Positions 10,857-20,284 of a stretch of 64,000 nt of DNA are shown here, in pieces; within the stretch, counting starts at the first letter, position 1; the number at the start of each line of letters is the position of its first letter. This DNA comes from Lujinxingiaceae bacterium (GTDB taxonomy: Bacteria > Myxococcota_A > Bradymonadia > Bradymonadales > Bradymonadaceae). The notes under the pieces were generated by a model that ran no database searches, had not been told where the DNA came from, and saw only the letters and a list, made by a program, of their open reading frames with translations. The DNA lies in contig JACCWM010000058.1 in the NCBI GenBank assembly GCA_013697635.1, forward strand, positions 62,001-126,000. The letters run 5' to 3'. Position numbers and translations under genes: made by a program.

Positions 10857-12035
10857 TCAAGGGCCGTCGCCAAGTTCGGTCCCGGCGCGCAGCCGGTCCA
10901 GGTAGGCCTGGTAGGCGTAGACCCGGTCGCGCTTCTTTCCGGTGGTCTCCACTAACACGCCGGTGGCCTCGAGCGCCTCGATGGCTCGGCCGGCGGTCGG
11001 CTTGGTGGTCGAGAACGTGTCGACGACCCACGGCGCCGTGATGATAGGGCGCTCCGGCAGGCGCTCGAAGAGCTGCACAGCGAGCAGGTTCACGCCGCCG
11101 TGGTGGATGACCCTCTGACGGTCAGTGGTCACCAGGGTGAAGAGCTCACGGGCCGTGGCGACAGCCTCGTTGGCGATGGTCGTGACCCCATCGAGAAAAA
11201 AGTCGAGCCAGGCATCCCAGTCGCCGTCGATCCGGACAGCGTTCAGGCGCAGGTAATACTCTTGACGGTGGCGTTTGAAGAAGAGGCTCAGATAGAGCAG
11301 CGGCTGGGTGAGCAGGCCCCAGTGCTCGAGCAGCAAGGTAATGAGCAGGCGGCCAATTCGGCCGTTGCCGTCAAGGTAGGGGTGAATGGTTTCCAGCTGC
11401 ACATGGAGCAGGCCTACCCGAACCACCGACGGCAAGTCATCTTCGGCGTGGATGTAGCGCTCGAAGTCCGTGAGAACATCAGGCAACATTCGCGGTGGCG
11501 GCGGGACATAGGACGCGTTGCCGGGCCGGCTGCCGCCGATCCAGTTCTGGCTTTGCCGTACTTCACCGGGCTGCTTGTCCTCGCCACGCACGCCCCGAAG
11601 CAGCACGCGGTGAGCATCGTTTAAGAGTCGCATCGAGAGCGGCAGGCCGGACGGGTCCGCAAGCTGTTTGCGCGCGAAGCTCAGCGCGTCAAGGTAGTTG
11701 CACACCTCCTCGACGTCGGCGTTCGGCGGTGATTCGTCGTCATCGGCCTCGAAGGTGAGCAGGTCCATGAGCGTGGCCTGCGTCCCCTCGATCTGCGACG
11801 AGAGTACCGCTTCCTTGCGAACAAATGCGTAGATGAACCAGTCAAGGGACGGCACCATCTCGCCGGCGAGTTCGAGGCGCATGAGCGCCTGTTCCGCCGC
11901 TCGGACCCGCTTTGCCAGGGCTCCCTCAATGACGAGGGGCGGTCTTGACGGCGGCAGTGCGTGTGGCACGAAGGCGCGCACGTTCTCACCGCCGCCAATG
12001 GTGAACTCGTACCGTCCCGTCTCGCGCTTCGACAT
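10857..12035 (-). CDS. Fic family protein (class II, self-inhibited AMPylator type) with C-terminal winged helix
   Basis: I start this at ATG 12035 (392 residues); the longer frame to 12119 would run through the promoter. The N-terminal segment carries the inhibitory helix motif S-x3-E-G (S79 to E83-G84 in SSQIEGT), defining class II. The Fic core follows, with catalytic HPYLDGNGRIGR (His at about 218), which transfers AMP from ATP to a hydroxyl of a target protein. The last ~80 residues form a winged-helix segment (APWVVDTFSTTKPTAGRAIEALEATG), suggesting DNA binding and autoregulation. No antitoxin gene adjoins it, in line with intramolecular inhibition. It follows meaB on the same strand but has its own promoter. 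Target unknown. Confidence 0.92.
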   Translation of the reverse strand: MSKRETGRYEFTIGGGENVRAFVPHALPPSRPPLVIEGALAKRVRAAEQALMRLELAGEMVPSLDWFIYAFVRKEAVLSSQIEGTQATLMDLLTFEADDDESPPNADVEEVCNYLDALSFARKQLADPSGLPLSMRLLNDAHRVLLRGVRGEDKQPGEVRQSQNWIGGSRPGNASYVPPPPRMLPDVLTDFERYIHAEDDLPSVVRVGLLHVQLETIHPYLDGNGRIGRLLITLLLEHWGLLTQPLLYLSLFFKRHRQEYYLRLNAVRIDGDWDAWLDFFLDGVTTIANEAVATARELFTLVTTDRQRVIHHGGVNLLAVQLFERLPERPIITAPWVVDTFSTTKPTAGRAIEALEATGVLVETTGKKRDRVYAYQAYLDRLRAGTELGDGP

Positions 12036-12044
12036 TGTTCGCTC

Positions 12045-12130
12045 GCTGGTAAAGGCCGCTTGCCCATCGGTAACGGATAGGAACAAATTCTTTACCAGCA
12101 TCCAGAGCAAGTCAAGCAATCTTTACTAGT
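12045..12130 (-). promoter_or_regulatory. Fic promoter with inverted half-sites (probable operator)
   Basis: On the minus strand TTGACT (12110-12115) is followed after 17 bases by AAGAAT (12087-12092). Two perfect 10-base arms, GCTGGTAAAG at 12045-12054 and CTTTACCAGC at 12090-12099, form an inverted repeat with centres 45 bases apart. A third near-copy, CTTTACTAGT, lies at 12121-12130. The middle arm overlaps the -10 and spacer, so binding there should block the polymerase. The Fic protein's own winged helix is the natural candidate ligand (inference). Confidence 0.5.
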
Positions 12131-12155
12131 TGAGGCGATGGGAGCCGACAAAAGC

Positions 12156-13109
12156 CTATCGGGGTTCGAGGATCGCGTTGAGCAGGGCGTCGGCGGCGTC
12201 GTGGGGGTTCTGGGTGCGGGCGAGCAGGGCGTCGAGGGTGCTTTGCCAGTCGGAGCTTGCCAGGGCGTGGTTGAGGCGGTGGCTGAGGGCCTCGGTGACG
12301 ATCAGGCGCACGAACTGCTGGGCGCGGGTGCGGTCGCGCTGGTGGCGCGCGCCGTGGGCGCTGAGCCAGCTTGTGTGGGCCTCGATGTTAGTGAGGAGGG
12401 TGTCGATGCCTTCGTCGCGAACGGCGATAGTCTTGAGAACCGGGGGCGTCCATTCGGTGGCGGCGTCTCGCGGGCGAAGATGGAGCATGGTGCGAAGCTC
12501 ACGCAGCAGACGATCGGCGCCGGTCTGGTCGGACTTGTTAATCACGAAGATGTCGGCGATCTCCATGAGGCCGGCTTTCTCGGCCTGGACGTCGTCGCCG
12601 AGGCCGGGGACGGTGACGACGATATTGGTGTCGGCCAGGCGCACGATGTCGACCTCGTCTTGGCCCACGCCGACGGTCTCGATGATCACCACGTCAAAGC
12701 CCATCGCGTCGAGCACCTGGACCATCGCCGGGGTGGAGCGCGAGATGCCGCCGAGGTTTCCGCGCGTGGCCACCGAGCGGATGAACACCCCACGATCGAG
12801 CGAGTGCTGCTGCATGCGCACGCGGTCGCCAAGAATCGCGCCGCCGGAGAATGGGCTGGTGGGGTCGACCGCAACGACGCCGACCGTCTTGCCGCTCGCG
12901 CGCAGATGGGCGACCAGGGCGTTGACCAGCGTGGATTTGCCGGAGCCGGGGTTGCCGGTGACGCCGACCAGGTAGGCCCGTCCGGTGTGGGGATAAAGCG
13001 CGGCGAGCTCGTGGCGCGCCTCGGGCAGGTCGTCGTCGACCCAGCGCATCAGGCGGCCCGCCGAGCGCACGTCGCCGCCAAGGATGCGCTCGGTCAAGGT
13101 CGTGTTCAT
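12156..13109 (-). CDS. meaB: Methylmalonyl-CoA mutase-associated GTPase MeaB
   Basis: The 317-residue protein starts at ATG 13109, overlapping the upstream stop as ATGA. It is a G3E-family P-loop GTPase: Walker A GNPGSGKST at residues 52-60, VDPTSPFSGGAILGDR (the MeaB/ArgK signature), ETVGVGQDEVD and base-recognition NKSD. MeaB loads adenosylcobalamin onto methylmalonyl-CoA mutase and protects it from inactivation by GTP-driven gating. Its place at the end of an operon that also has the mutase B12-binding subunit supports this role over the old 'LAO/AO transport kinase' label. The mutase large subunit is not in the window. Confidence 0.95.
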   Translation of the reverse strand: MNTTLTERILGGDVRSAGRLMRWVDDDLPEARHELAALYPHTGRAYLVGVTGNPGSGKSTLVNALVAHLRASGKTVGVVAVDPTSPFSGGAILGDRVRMQQHSLDRGVFIRSVATRGNLGGISRSTPAMVQVLDAMGFDVVIIETVGVGQDEVDIVRLADTNIVVTVPGLGDDVQAEKAGLMEIADIFVINKSDQTGADRLLRELRTMLHLRPRDAATEWTPPVLKTIAVRDEGIDTLLTNIEAHTSWLSAHGARHQRDRTRAQQFVRLIVTEALSHRLNHALASSDWQSTLDALLARTQNPHDAADALLNAILEPR

Positions 13110-14263
13110 AGGCCGTCGAGCAGGCTTCGGCCAATCACCATGCGCTGCACCTCGCTGGTGCCCTCGCCGATGGTCATCAGCTTGGCGTCGCGCAGGTAGC
13201 GCTCGACGGGGTATTCGCGGGTGTAGCCGTAGCCGCCGTGGATCTGGATGCCTTCGTCGCAAGCTCGCATGGCGACCTCGGAGGCGAACAGCTTGGCCAT
13301 CGAAGCCTCGCGGGTGAAGTTGCGCCCGGTCTTGGCAAAGGCGTCGGCAAGCGTTGCAACGCGCATCACGAGCAGGCGCGCAGCATCGATCTCGGTGGCC
13401 ATGTCGGCGAGCTTGAACTGGATCGCCTGAAATTGGGAGATGGGCTTGCCGAACTGCTCGCGCTGGGCGGCGTACTTGAGTGATTCCTCGAGCGCGCCGC
13501 GGGCCAGGCCGACCGAGAGCGAGGCGATGCCGATGCGTCCGCGGTCGAGCACCTGAAGCGTGTCGATAAAGCCGTTGTTCAGCTCGCCTAAGCGGTTGGC
13601 GTCGGAGATCTCGACGTCTTCCATGATCAGCTCGACGGTGTCCGAGGCGCGCATGCCCATCTTGCGGATTTTCTTGCCGACGCTAAAGCCCGGCGTGCCT
13701 TTTTCGAGCACAAAAGCCGTGATGCCGCGCTGCTTGCGCTCGGGCGCGGTCGTGGCGAGCACGACGGCCAACTGGCCCACCGAGCCCTGAGTGATGAAGG
13801 TCTTGGCGCCGTTGATGATCCAGCGATCGCCTTTTTGCACGGCCGTGGTGCGCATGCCGGAGGCATCGGAGCCGCTGCCCGGCTCGGTCAAACCCCAGGC
13901 GCCCAGGTGCTCGCCGGTGGCGAGCTTTGGAAGGAAGCGCTGCTTTTGCTCCTCGTTGCCGGCGATCAGGATGTGGCCGCTGCAAAGCGAGTTGTGGCTT
14001 GCCACGGTGAGCGCGGCCGAGCCGTCGTGGCGCGCGATCTCCTCGATGGCCAGCGCGGCCGAGACGTAGTCGAGGCCGGAGCCGCCGTACTCTTCGGGCG
14101 TGGTCATGCCCATGATCCCAAGCGCGCCGAGCTTGTCGAAGAGCTCTCTTGGAAAGCTCTCTTCCTCGTCCCAGTGCTCGGCAAAGGGGGCAATATGCTC
14201 GTCGGCGAACTTGCGGACCATGTCGCGAATCATGAGCTGGTTTTCGTTGAGGTCGAAGTTCAT
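13106..14263 (-). CDS. Acyl-CoA dehydrogenase (short-chain type)
   Basis: This 385-residue flavoenzyme oxidises acyl-CoA to trans-2-enoyl-CoA, passing electrons to ETF. Family features are the N-terminal helical domain, the FAD contact WGLTEPGSGSDASG, FITQGSVGQ, the C-terminal helical domain with REQFGKPISQFQAIQFKLADM and the catalytic glutamate at about 367 in GEGTSEVQ. The glutamate at the C-terminal position is that of short-chain/butyryl-CoA dehydrogenases rather than isovaleryl-CoA dehydrogenase. Its stop overlaps meaB by 4 bases; the B12-binding subunit gene is 48 bases upstream. Chain-length preference cannot be read reliably. Confidence 0.93.
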   Translation of the reverse strand: MNFDLNENQLMIRDMVRKFADEHIAPFAEHWDEEESFPRELFDKLGALGIMGMTTPEEYGGSGLDYVSAALAIEEIARHDGSAALTVASHNSLCSGHILIAGNEEQKQRFLPKLATGEHLGAWGLTEPGSGSDASGMRTTAVQKGDRWIINGAKTFITQGSVGQLAVVLATTAPERKQRGITAFVLEKGTPGFSVGKKIRKMGMRASDTVELIMEDVEISDANRLGELNNGFIDTLQVLDRGRIGIASLSVGLARGALEESLKYAAQREQFGKPISQFQAIQFKLADMATEIDAARLLVMRVATLADAFAKTGRNFTREASMAKLFASEVAMRACDEGIQIHGGYGYTREYPVERYLRDAKLMTIGEGTSEVQRMVIGRSLLDGL

Positions 14264-14311
14264 CGTTTTCTCCGATTATGGGTGCGCCGGGTGGGCGAGG
14301 ATTTCACAAGT

Positions 14312-14731
14312 TCATTGGTAGCGGTTTGCGCATGCTTCGCGCAAGTACTCGATCACCTCGGTGGTCGGCGTTCCGGGCGTGAAGATCGCGCGCACGCCGG
14401 CCTCTTTCAAGGGGCCGATGTCGTTCTCGGGGATGATGCCGCCGCCAAAGACGAAGATGTCGCCGGCGCCCTCGGCCTCGAGCAGGCGCACAATCTCGGG
14501 CATCAAGGTGTTGTGGGCGCCGGAGAGGATCGACAGGCCGATGCAATCGACGTCCTCTTGCAGGGCGATGCGAACGAGCATCTCGGGGGTCTGGTGCAGC
14601 CCGCTGTAGATCACCTCGAAGCCGGCGTCACGTAGCGCGCGCGCGATCACCTTGGCGCCGCGGTCGTGGCCGTCGAGGCCGGGCTTGCCGATCAATACCC
14701 GATAGGTGCGTGGCTTGGGTTCTTGGCTCAT
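14312..14731 (-). CDS. B12-binding subunit of an acyl-CoA mutase (methylmalonyl-CoA mutase small/C-terminal part)
   Basis: The 139 residues form a stand-alone cobalamin-binding flavodoxin-like domain. The DxHxxG motif is DGHDRG at residues 20-25, with His22 expected to be the lower axial ligand to cobalt. GLSILSGAH and [12 protein letters not shown] match the loops around the nucleotide tail. Such separate subunits pair with a catalytic barrel subunit in methylmalonyl-CoA, isobutyryl-CoA or related mutases. The operon context (acyl-CoA dehydrogenases, MeaB) agrees. The catalytic subunit must be elsewhere in the genome, so the exact substrate is open. Confidence 0.92.
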   Translation of the reverse strand: MSQEPKPRTYRVLIGKPGLDGHDRGAKVIARALRDAGFEVIYSGLHQTPEMLVRIALQEDVDCIGLSILSGAHNTLMPEIVRLLEAEGAGDIFVFGGGIIPENDIGPLKEAGVRAIFTPGTPTTEVIEYLREACANRYQ

Positions 14732-14743
14732 GTCTTTACAGTC

Positions 14744-15892
<1,149 letters not shown>

Positions 15893-15908
15893 GGTTTTAG
15901 TCGCCTTG

Positions 15909-16694
15909 TTATTCGCCGGTAAATGCCGCGGCGCGCTTCTCCAAGAAGGCGGTCATGCCCTCGAGCCTGTCGGTGCTCTCCCAGAGTCCTGAAAAGCCGC
16001 CTTGCTCGAGCTGGTTGGCCTCATCAAGGGGCAGCTCGCTGCCGCGGCGCATGACGTCTTTGGCGGCACGAATGGCCAGCGGGCCGCGTGCGGCGATCGC
16101 GCGCGCGATCTCGAGCACGCCGTCGAGCAAAGCTTCGGGAGCAAAGATCTCCACGGCCAGGCCGAGGGTCTGGGCCTTTTGGGCCGAGATCGTGGCGCCG
16201 GTGAAGACCAGCTCGCGGGCGGCCTGCCAGCCGATCACGCGCCCGAGGCGCTGGGTGCCGCCAAAGCCCGGGATGATGCCAAGGGTGACCTCGGGCAGAC
16301 CGAACTTGGCTTTCTCGGAGGCGTAGATCAGATCGCAGGCGAGGGCAAGCTCAAGGCCGCCGCCCAGCGCAAAGCCGTTGACCGCGGCAATGACGGGAAC
16401 GGGCAGGGCGGAGAGGGCGTCGAGCGCGGCGTGGCCGGCGCGGCCAAAGGCGTGGGCCTCATTGGGGCTAAAGCCTGCCATCGCGGCGATGTCGGCGCCG
16501 GCGACAAAAGCGCGCCCGGCGCCCGTCAAGATGACCACACGCAAGTCGGTGCGCTCGGCCAGCAGCTCGGCGGCGCCGTGGAGATCGGCGATCACATCGG
16601 GGCTGAGGGCGTTGAGCTTTTCGGGGCGGTTGATCGTGACGACGACGATGCCATCGCCGCGGTCTTCTACTTCAAGGCTATCCAATGTGGTCAT
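15909..16694 (-). CDS. Enoyl-CoA hydratase/crotonase
   Basis: The 261-residue length is typical of crotonases, which add water to trans-2-enoyl-CoA. Visible signatures are INRPEKLNALS, the oxyanion-hole GAGRAFVAGADIAAM, and the family block AAVNGFALGGGLELALACDLIYASE with the two catalytic-region glutamates (ELALAC and PEVTLGIIPGFGGTQRL). It lies between the dehydrogenase and 3-hydroxyacyl-CoA dehydrogenase genes, giving steps two and three of beta-oxidation (or the reverse, butyrate-type route) in one operon. Confidence 0.93.
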   Translation of the reverse strand: MTTLDSLEVEDRGDGIVVVTINRPEKLNALSPDVIADLHGAAELLAERTDLRVVILTGAGRAFVAGADIAAMAGFSPNEAHAFGRAGHAALDALSALPVPVIAAVNGFALGGGLELALACDLIYASEKAKFGLPEVTLGIIPGFGGTQRLGRVIGWQAARELVFTGATISAQKAQTLGLAVEIFAPEALLDGVLEIARAIAARGPLAIRAAKDVMRRGSELPLDEANQLEQGGFSGLWESTDRLEGMTAFLEKRAAAFTGE

Positions 16695-16715
16695 GTGCGA
16701 TCTCTCGTTGTCAGC

Positions 16716-17567
16716 TCAGTAATTGTAAAATCCACGCCCGCTCTTTCGCCCCAGCCAGCCTGCGTCGACGTATTTGCGAAGCAGCGGGCAGGGCCGGTAC
16801 TTTGGGTCGCCAAGATTGGTGTGCAAGACCTCGAGGATCGCAAGGCAGGTGTCCAGGCCGATGAAGTCAGCGAGCGCCAGCGGGCCCATGGGCTGATTGG
16901 TGCCAAGCTTCATGGCGGCGTCGATGTCCTCGACGCTGCCCACGCCCTCCATCAGGGTGAACACCGCCTCATTGAGCATGGGCATCAGGATTCGATTGAC
17001 GATAAAGCCGGGGTAGTCCTGGGCCAAGACGGTGGTCTTGCCCATCTTTTCGGCGGCCTGGCGCACCGCCTCGTAGGTGGCGTCATCGGTGGCAAGGCCA
17101 CGGATGATCTCGACGAGTGCCATGATCGGCACTGGATTCATGAAGTGCATGCCGATGACCTGGTTGGGGCGTTTGGTCGCCGCAGCGATGCGCGTAATCG
17201 AGATGCTCGAGGTGTTCGAGGCCAAGATCGCGTGGGCTGGGGTGACCTCGTCGAGCTCCTTGAAGACGGCGAACTTGATGTCCTCGTTTTCGACGATCGC
17301 TTCGACGACCAGATCGACGTTGGTGAAGTCGGCGATGCGCGTGGTCGTGGTGATGCGCGCGAGCGCCTGATCGCGGGCCTCGGCAGTCATCTTCTCGCGG
17401 GCGACGAATTTCTCCAGGCTCTTCTCGATGCTCTGGCGTGCGCGCTCGAGCGCGGGCTCAGAGAGGTCGCTGAGCTGTACGTCAAATCCGCTCACGGCGG
17501 CGACCTGCGCGATGCCGTTGCCCATTTGCCCGGCGCCGATGACGCCGATTGCTTTGATGCTTTTCAT
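16716..17567 (-). CDS. 3-hydroxybutyryl-CoA dehydrogenase
   Basis: I start the gene at ATG 17567, which has GGAG 8 bases upstream and gives 283 residues, the family's standard length; the frame runs further to 17633 without a ribosome site. The NAD fold begins [15 protein letters not shown]. Downstream are [18 protein letters not shown] and the catalytic [17 protein letters not shown] with the active-site histidine, then [19 protein letters not shown]. It converts 3-hydroxyacyl-CoA to 3-ketoacyl-CoA and is the first gene of the six-gene acyl-CoA operon. The thiolase is not in the window. Confidence 0.94.
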   Translation of the reverse strand: MKSIKAIGVIGAGQMGNGIAQVAAVSGFDVQLSDLSEPALERARQSIEKSLEKFVAREKMTAEARDQALARITTTTRIADFTNVDLVVEAIVENEDIKFAVFKELDEVTPAHAILASNTSSISITRIAAATKRPNQVIGMHFMNPVPIMALVEIIRGLATDDATYEAVRQAAEKMGKTTVLAQDYPGFIVNRILMPMLNEAVFTLMEGVGSVEDIDAAMKLGTNQPMGPLALADFIGLDTCLAILEVLHTNLGDPKYRPCPLLRKYVDAGWLGRKSGRGFYNY

Positions 17568-17683
17568 TGGTGAGGCTCCATGCATTTGAAGAGGACGCAT
17601 TGACAACCCATTTGAGCACGCTTTCGATAGCACGGGCGCAAAGTGAGCGTCAATCCACCCTGCCTACAGGCGCCAATGCGAGG

Positions 17684-17711
17684 TTGCGCCATTGGGCTTT
17701 TGTGACATACT
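17684..17711 (+). promoter_or_regulatory. Possible promoter of the Ser/Thr kinase gene
   Basis: TTGCGC (17684-17689) and CATACT (17706-17711) are 16 bases apart in the 183-base divergent gap between hbd and the kinase. Matches are only fair. A CCAATG/CATTGG inverted pair (17673-17678, 17690-17695) overlaps the -35 and might be an operator. Confidence 0.3.
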
Positions 17712-17750
17712 GAACCCCACTCGCCGCCCCGGCATTCTTTCTGGAATTTC

Positions 17751-19190
17751 ATGGCTATTTGTCCCCACTGCCAGACCGTCAGTGATTTTCTGGCACCCTG
17801 TCCAACCGGGGACGGATTTTTTTGTATCGAGGAAAACGAGCACGTCTCGCATCCCGACGATAGGCTGTTGGGCCAACAAATTGCCGGGCGCTTCATCGTG
17901 GTCTCGGTGATAGGCCACGGCTCGATGGGCCACGTCTACAAGGCGATTCAGGGCCAGGTCGACCGCTCCGTGGCACTGAAGATCTTTCGCCCGGAGTATT
18001 TGAGCGGCACCACGGGCGACCAAAAAGGCGACGACGAGGCTCGCCGCCAGGGCCAGCAGCGCTTCGTTCAAGAAGCGCGCGTTTTGGGCAGCCTCTCGCA
18101 TCCCAATTGCGTCACACTCTATGATTTTGGCTTCAGCGATCACGGCGACTTTCTCTACATCGCCATGGAATACGTTGGCGGCATTTCGCTGCGGCGCGCG
18201 GTTCGCCGCGGCCTGAAGATTCGCCCGATTATCGAGATCACCAAACAAATCTTGCTCGCACTTCGCGAGGCTCACGCGCTTGATATCGTGCACCGGGATC
18301 TCAAACCGGAGAACATCATGCTCTCCCACCGCGCGACGACCGACGAGCAGATCGTCAAGGTGCTCGATTTTGGCATCGCGAAGCTCTTGCAACAAGACAC
18401 CGAGAGTCAGACGATGGCCGGCCTGCTCTTTGGTACGCCGGCCTACATGAGCCCGGAGCAGTGCCGCGGCGACGTCGCAGCGATAGGCCCCGCGACCGAT
18501 ATCTACGCGCTTGGTTGCATGATGTACGAGATGATCTGCGGCCAGCTCCCCTACGACTCGCATATCCCCCACGAGATGGTGCGCCTGCACCTCAACGCGC
18601 CCATTCCGGCGCTGCACGGGCGAAGCGGAGCGACGGTGCCACCCGCCATCGAGCAATTCGTCAAGCGATGCATGTCCAAGGAGCCCTCCGCGCGCTATGG
18701 GAGCGCCAAGATCGCGCTCAAGGCGTTTGAGGAGGCCATCGAGACCGAAGGATTGGGCAGCGGTGTTCGCTCGCGCGGCCACGACGCCAACGATACGGGC
18801 AGCCGCAAGGTGGTCGTGCCCAAGAACAAGATCAGCGGGATTCACATCGACCCGGTCACGACGCCGGAGGCGGGCGTCGAGGCGCTCGCCATGGTTGTCG
18901 ATGAGCGGGCACTGGCGCCGGCTGACGCGAGCGTTCAAGCCGCTCAGGTCATGGTCGACAAGGTGAGCATCAAGCAGCCCAGGGTGGCGATCGCCGGCTC
19001 GGCGCTTGGCCAACAGGGGGTAGTCGACACGATGGAGGGGACCGCGCAGGCCGCAGGCGCGCTCGATGGCGAGCGCTTGAGCACGATCGCCGGTGGCAGC
19101 CGTGGGATCTTGTTGATCATGGCGCTGCTGGGCGTGTTGGTTTTTTGCGCCAGCCTGTTTTACTACATCTATACCTACGTTTTGGGCTGA
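17751..19190 (+). CDS. Eukaryotic-type serine/threonine protein kinase, single-pass membrane protein
   Basis: The 479-residue protein starts with a possible zinc knuckle (CPHC, then further Cys at 17 and 25). The kinase domain runs from ~45 to ~330: glycine loop GHGSMGHVY, VALKIF lysine (about 77), catalytic loop HRDLKPEN (about 181), DFGIAK (about 206) and activation segment ending GTPAYMSPEQ. A 110-residue linker follows and one transmembrane helix ends the chain (about 452-475), so the kinase faces the cytosol with almost no extracellular part. This resembles Hanks-type kinases of Myxococcota. No partner phosphatase or forkhead protein adjoins it. Confidence 0.94.
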   Translation: MAICPHCQTVSDFLAPCPTGDGFFCIEENEHVSHPDDRLLGQQIAGRFIVVSVIGHGSMGHVYKAIQGQVDRSVALKIFRPEYLSGTTGDQKGDDEARRQGQQRFVQEARVLGSLSHPNCVTLYDFGFSDHGDFLYIAMEYVGGISLRRAVRRGLKIRPIIEITKQILLALREAHALDIVHRDLKPENIMLSHRATTDEQIVKVLDFGIAKLLQQDTESQTMAGLLFGTPAYMSPEQCRGDVAAIGPATDIYALGCMMYEMICGQLPYDSHIPHEMVRLHLNAPIPALHGRSGATVPPAIEQFVKRCMSKEPSARYGSAKIALKAFEEAIETEGLGSGVRSRGHDANDTGSRKVVVPKNKISGIHIDPVTTPEAGVEALAMVVDERALAPADASVQAAQVMVDKVSIKQPRVAIAGSALGQQGVVDTMEGTAQAAGALDGERLSTIAGGSRGILLIMALLGVLVFCASLFYYIYTYVLG

Positions 19191-19194
19191 AGGC

Positions 19195-20169
19195 TTACGG
19201 GATGTGAAGCACGACTTTGCCGATGGTCGCGTTGGCCTGGAGCATGGCGTGAGCTTGCTGGGCCTGATCGATGGGCAGCACCTGGTGGATGACCGGCTTG
19301 AGCGCGCCTGCCTCGAACATCGGCCAGACGCGCTGGCGAAACTCGACGGTGATCGCCTCTTTTTCCTGGAGGCTGCGGCTTCGCAGCAGGGAGCCGATGA
19401 CGCGCAGGCGTTTCATGAGCAGGCGCCCAAGGCTGAGCGGCGCGTCGGTGCCGCCGAGCAGGCCGATGTTCACGAGGCGGCCGCCGGTGGCCAGGCAGTG
19501 CAGATTGCGCTCGAAGTAGGCGCCGCCCACCGGGTCGAGGATGATGTCGACGCCGCGCTTTTCGGTCAGGCGGGCAACGCGCGCACCGAAGTCGTCGTGC
19601 TCGCGGTCGATGGCCTCGACGACGCCCATGTCGCGCAAGTGGCCGAGTTTGGAGGCACTGGCCGTGGCGATGACCGGCGATTGGAAGGCGCGACAGAGTT
19701 GGATGGCGGCCGTACCTACCCCGGAGGCGCCAGCGTGAACGAGCACCCATTCGCCGGGTTTTTGTTCGGCCTCCAAAAAGATGTTGAGAAAGGCCGTGTA
19801 AAAGACCTCCGGGATCGCGGCGGCATCGGTATAGGACATGGAATCGGGCAAGGCCAAAAGCAGGCTTGCCGGGGTGACGACGTTTTCGGCATAGCCGCCG
19901 CCTGCGAGCAGGCAGCAGACCCGGTCGCCCACGCGCCAGCCGCTGACGCCGGGGCCAAGCTGGGCGATCTCGCCGGCGGCCTCCAAACCGAGGATCTCGC
20001 TGGCGCCCGCCGGTATGGGGTAGTGGCCAATGCGTTGCAGGAGATCGGCGCGGTTGACGGCGCTGGCTCGAACACGCACCAAGACCTCGCCTTGGCCGGG
20101 CGTGGGCGTGCGGGTCTCTTGCCAACAAAGCGTGCGTGCGTCGTCGTCGAGAATCGAGATGGCTTTCAT
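19195..20169 (-). CDS. NAD(P)H quinone oxidoreductase / zinc-independent alcohol dehydrogenase family
   Basis: The 324-residue protein starts at ATG 20169. It is a medium-chain dehydrogenase/reductase of the quinone oxidoreductase (PIG3-like) branch: SAVNRADLLQRIGHYP, LGLEAAGEI, the dinucleotide-binding VHAGASGVGTAAIQLCRA and the conserved DPVGGAYFERN. Catalytic-zinc cysteines are absent, as expected for this branch. It probably reduces quinones or enals with NADPH in the cytosol. Its stop converges with the kinase gene 4 bases away, leaving no room for an intervening terminator. Confidence 0.9.
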   Translation of the reverse strand: MKAISILDDDARTLCWQETRTPTPGQGEVLVRVRASAVNRADLLQRIGHYPIPAGASEILGLEAAGEIAQLGPGVSGWRVGDRVCCLLAGGGYAENVVTPASLLLALPDSMSYTDAAAIPEVFYTAFLNIFLEAEQKPGEWVLVHAGASGVGTAAIQLCRAFQSPVIATASASKLGHLRDMGVVEAIDREHDDFGARVARLTEKRGVDIILDPVGGAYFERNLHCLATGGRLVNIGLLGGTDAPLSLGRLLMKRLRVIGSLLRSRSLQEKEAITVEFRQRVWPMFEAGALKPVIHQVLPIDQAQQAHAMLQANATIGKVVLHIP

Positions 20170-20284
20170 AGTTGGGCGAACTCCCAGATGTCCGGCAATT
20201 TGATTTGTAGTGGTTGGGTGACTAGCACTTAAGAGCGTGAACACCACGCTGAACCTGACAACCTTTTTGCGTGAGCGTTGAGGT

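Noticed and set aside
12138-13199. A 353-codon rightward frame opposite meaB
   Set aside because: MeaB has all GTPase motifs on the other strand; this frame is a shadow.
16002-17573. A 523-codon rightward frame across the crotonase and hbd genes
   Set aside because: It runs across two well-supported leftward genes and resembles no protein family.
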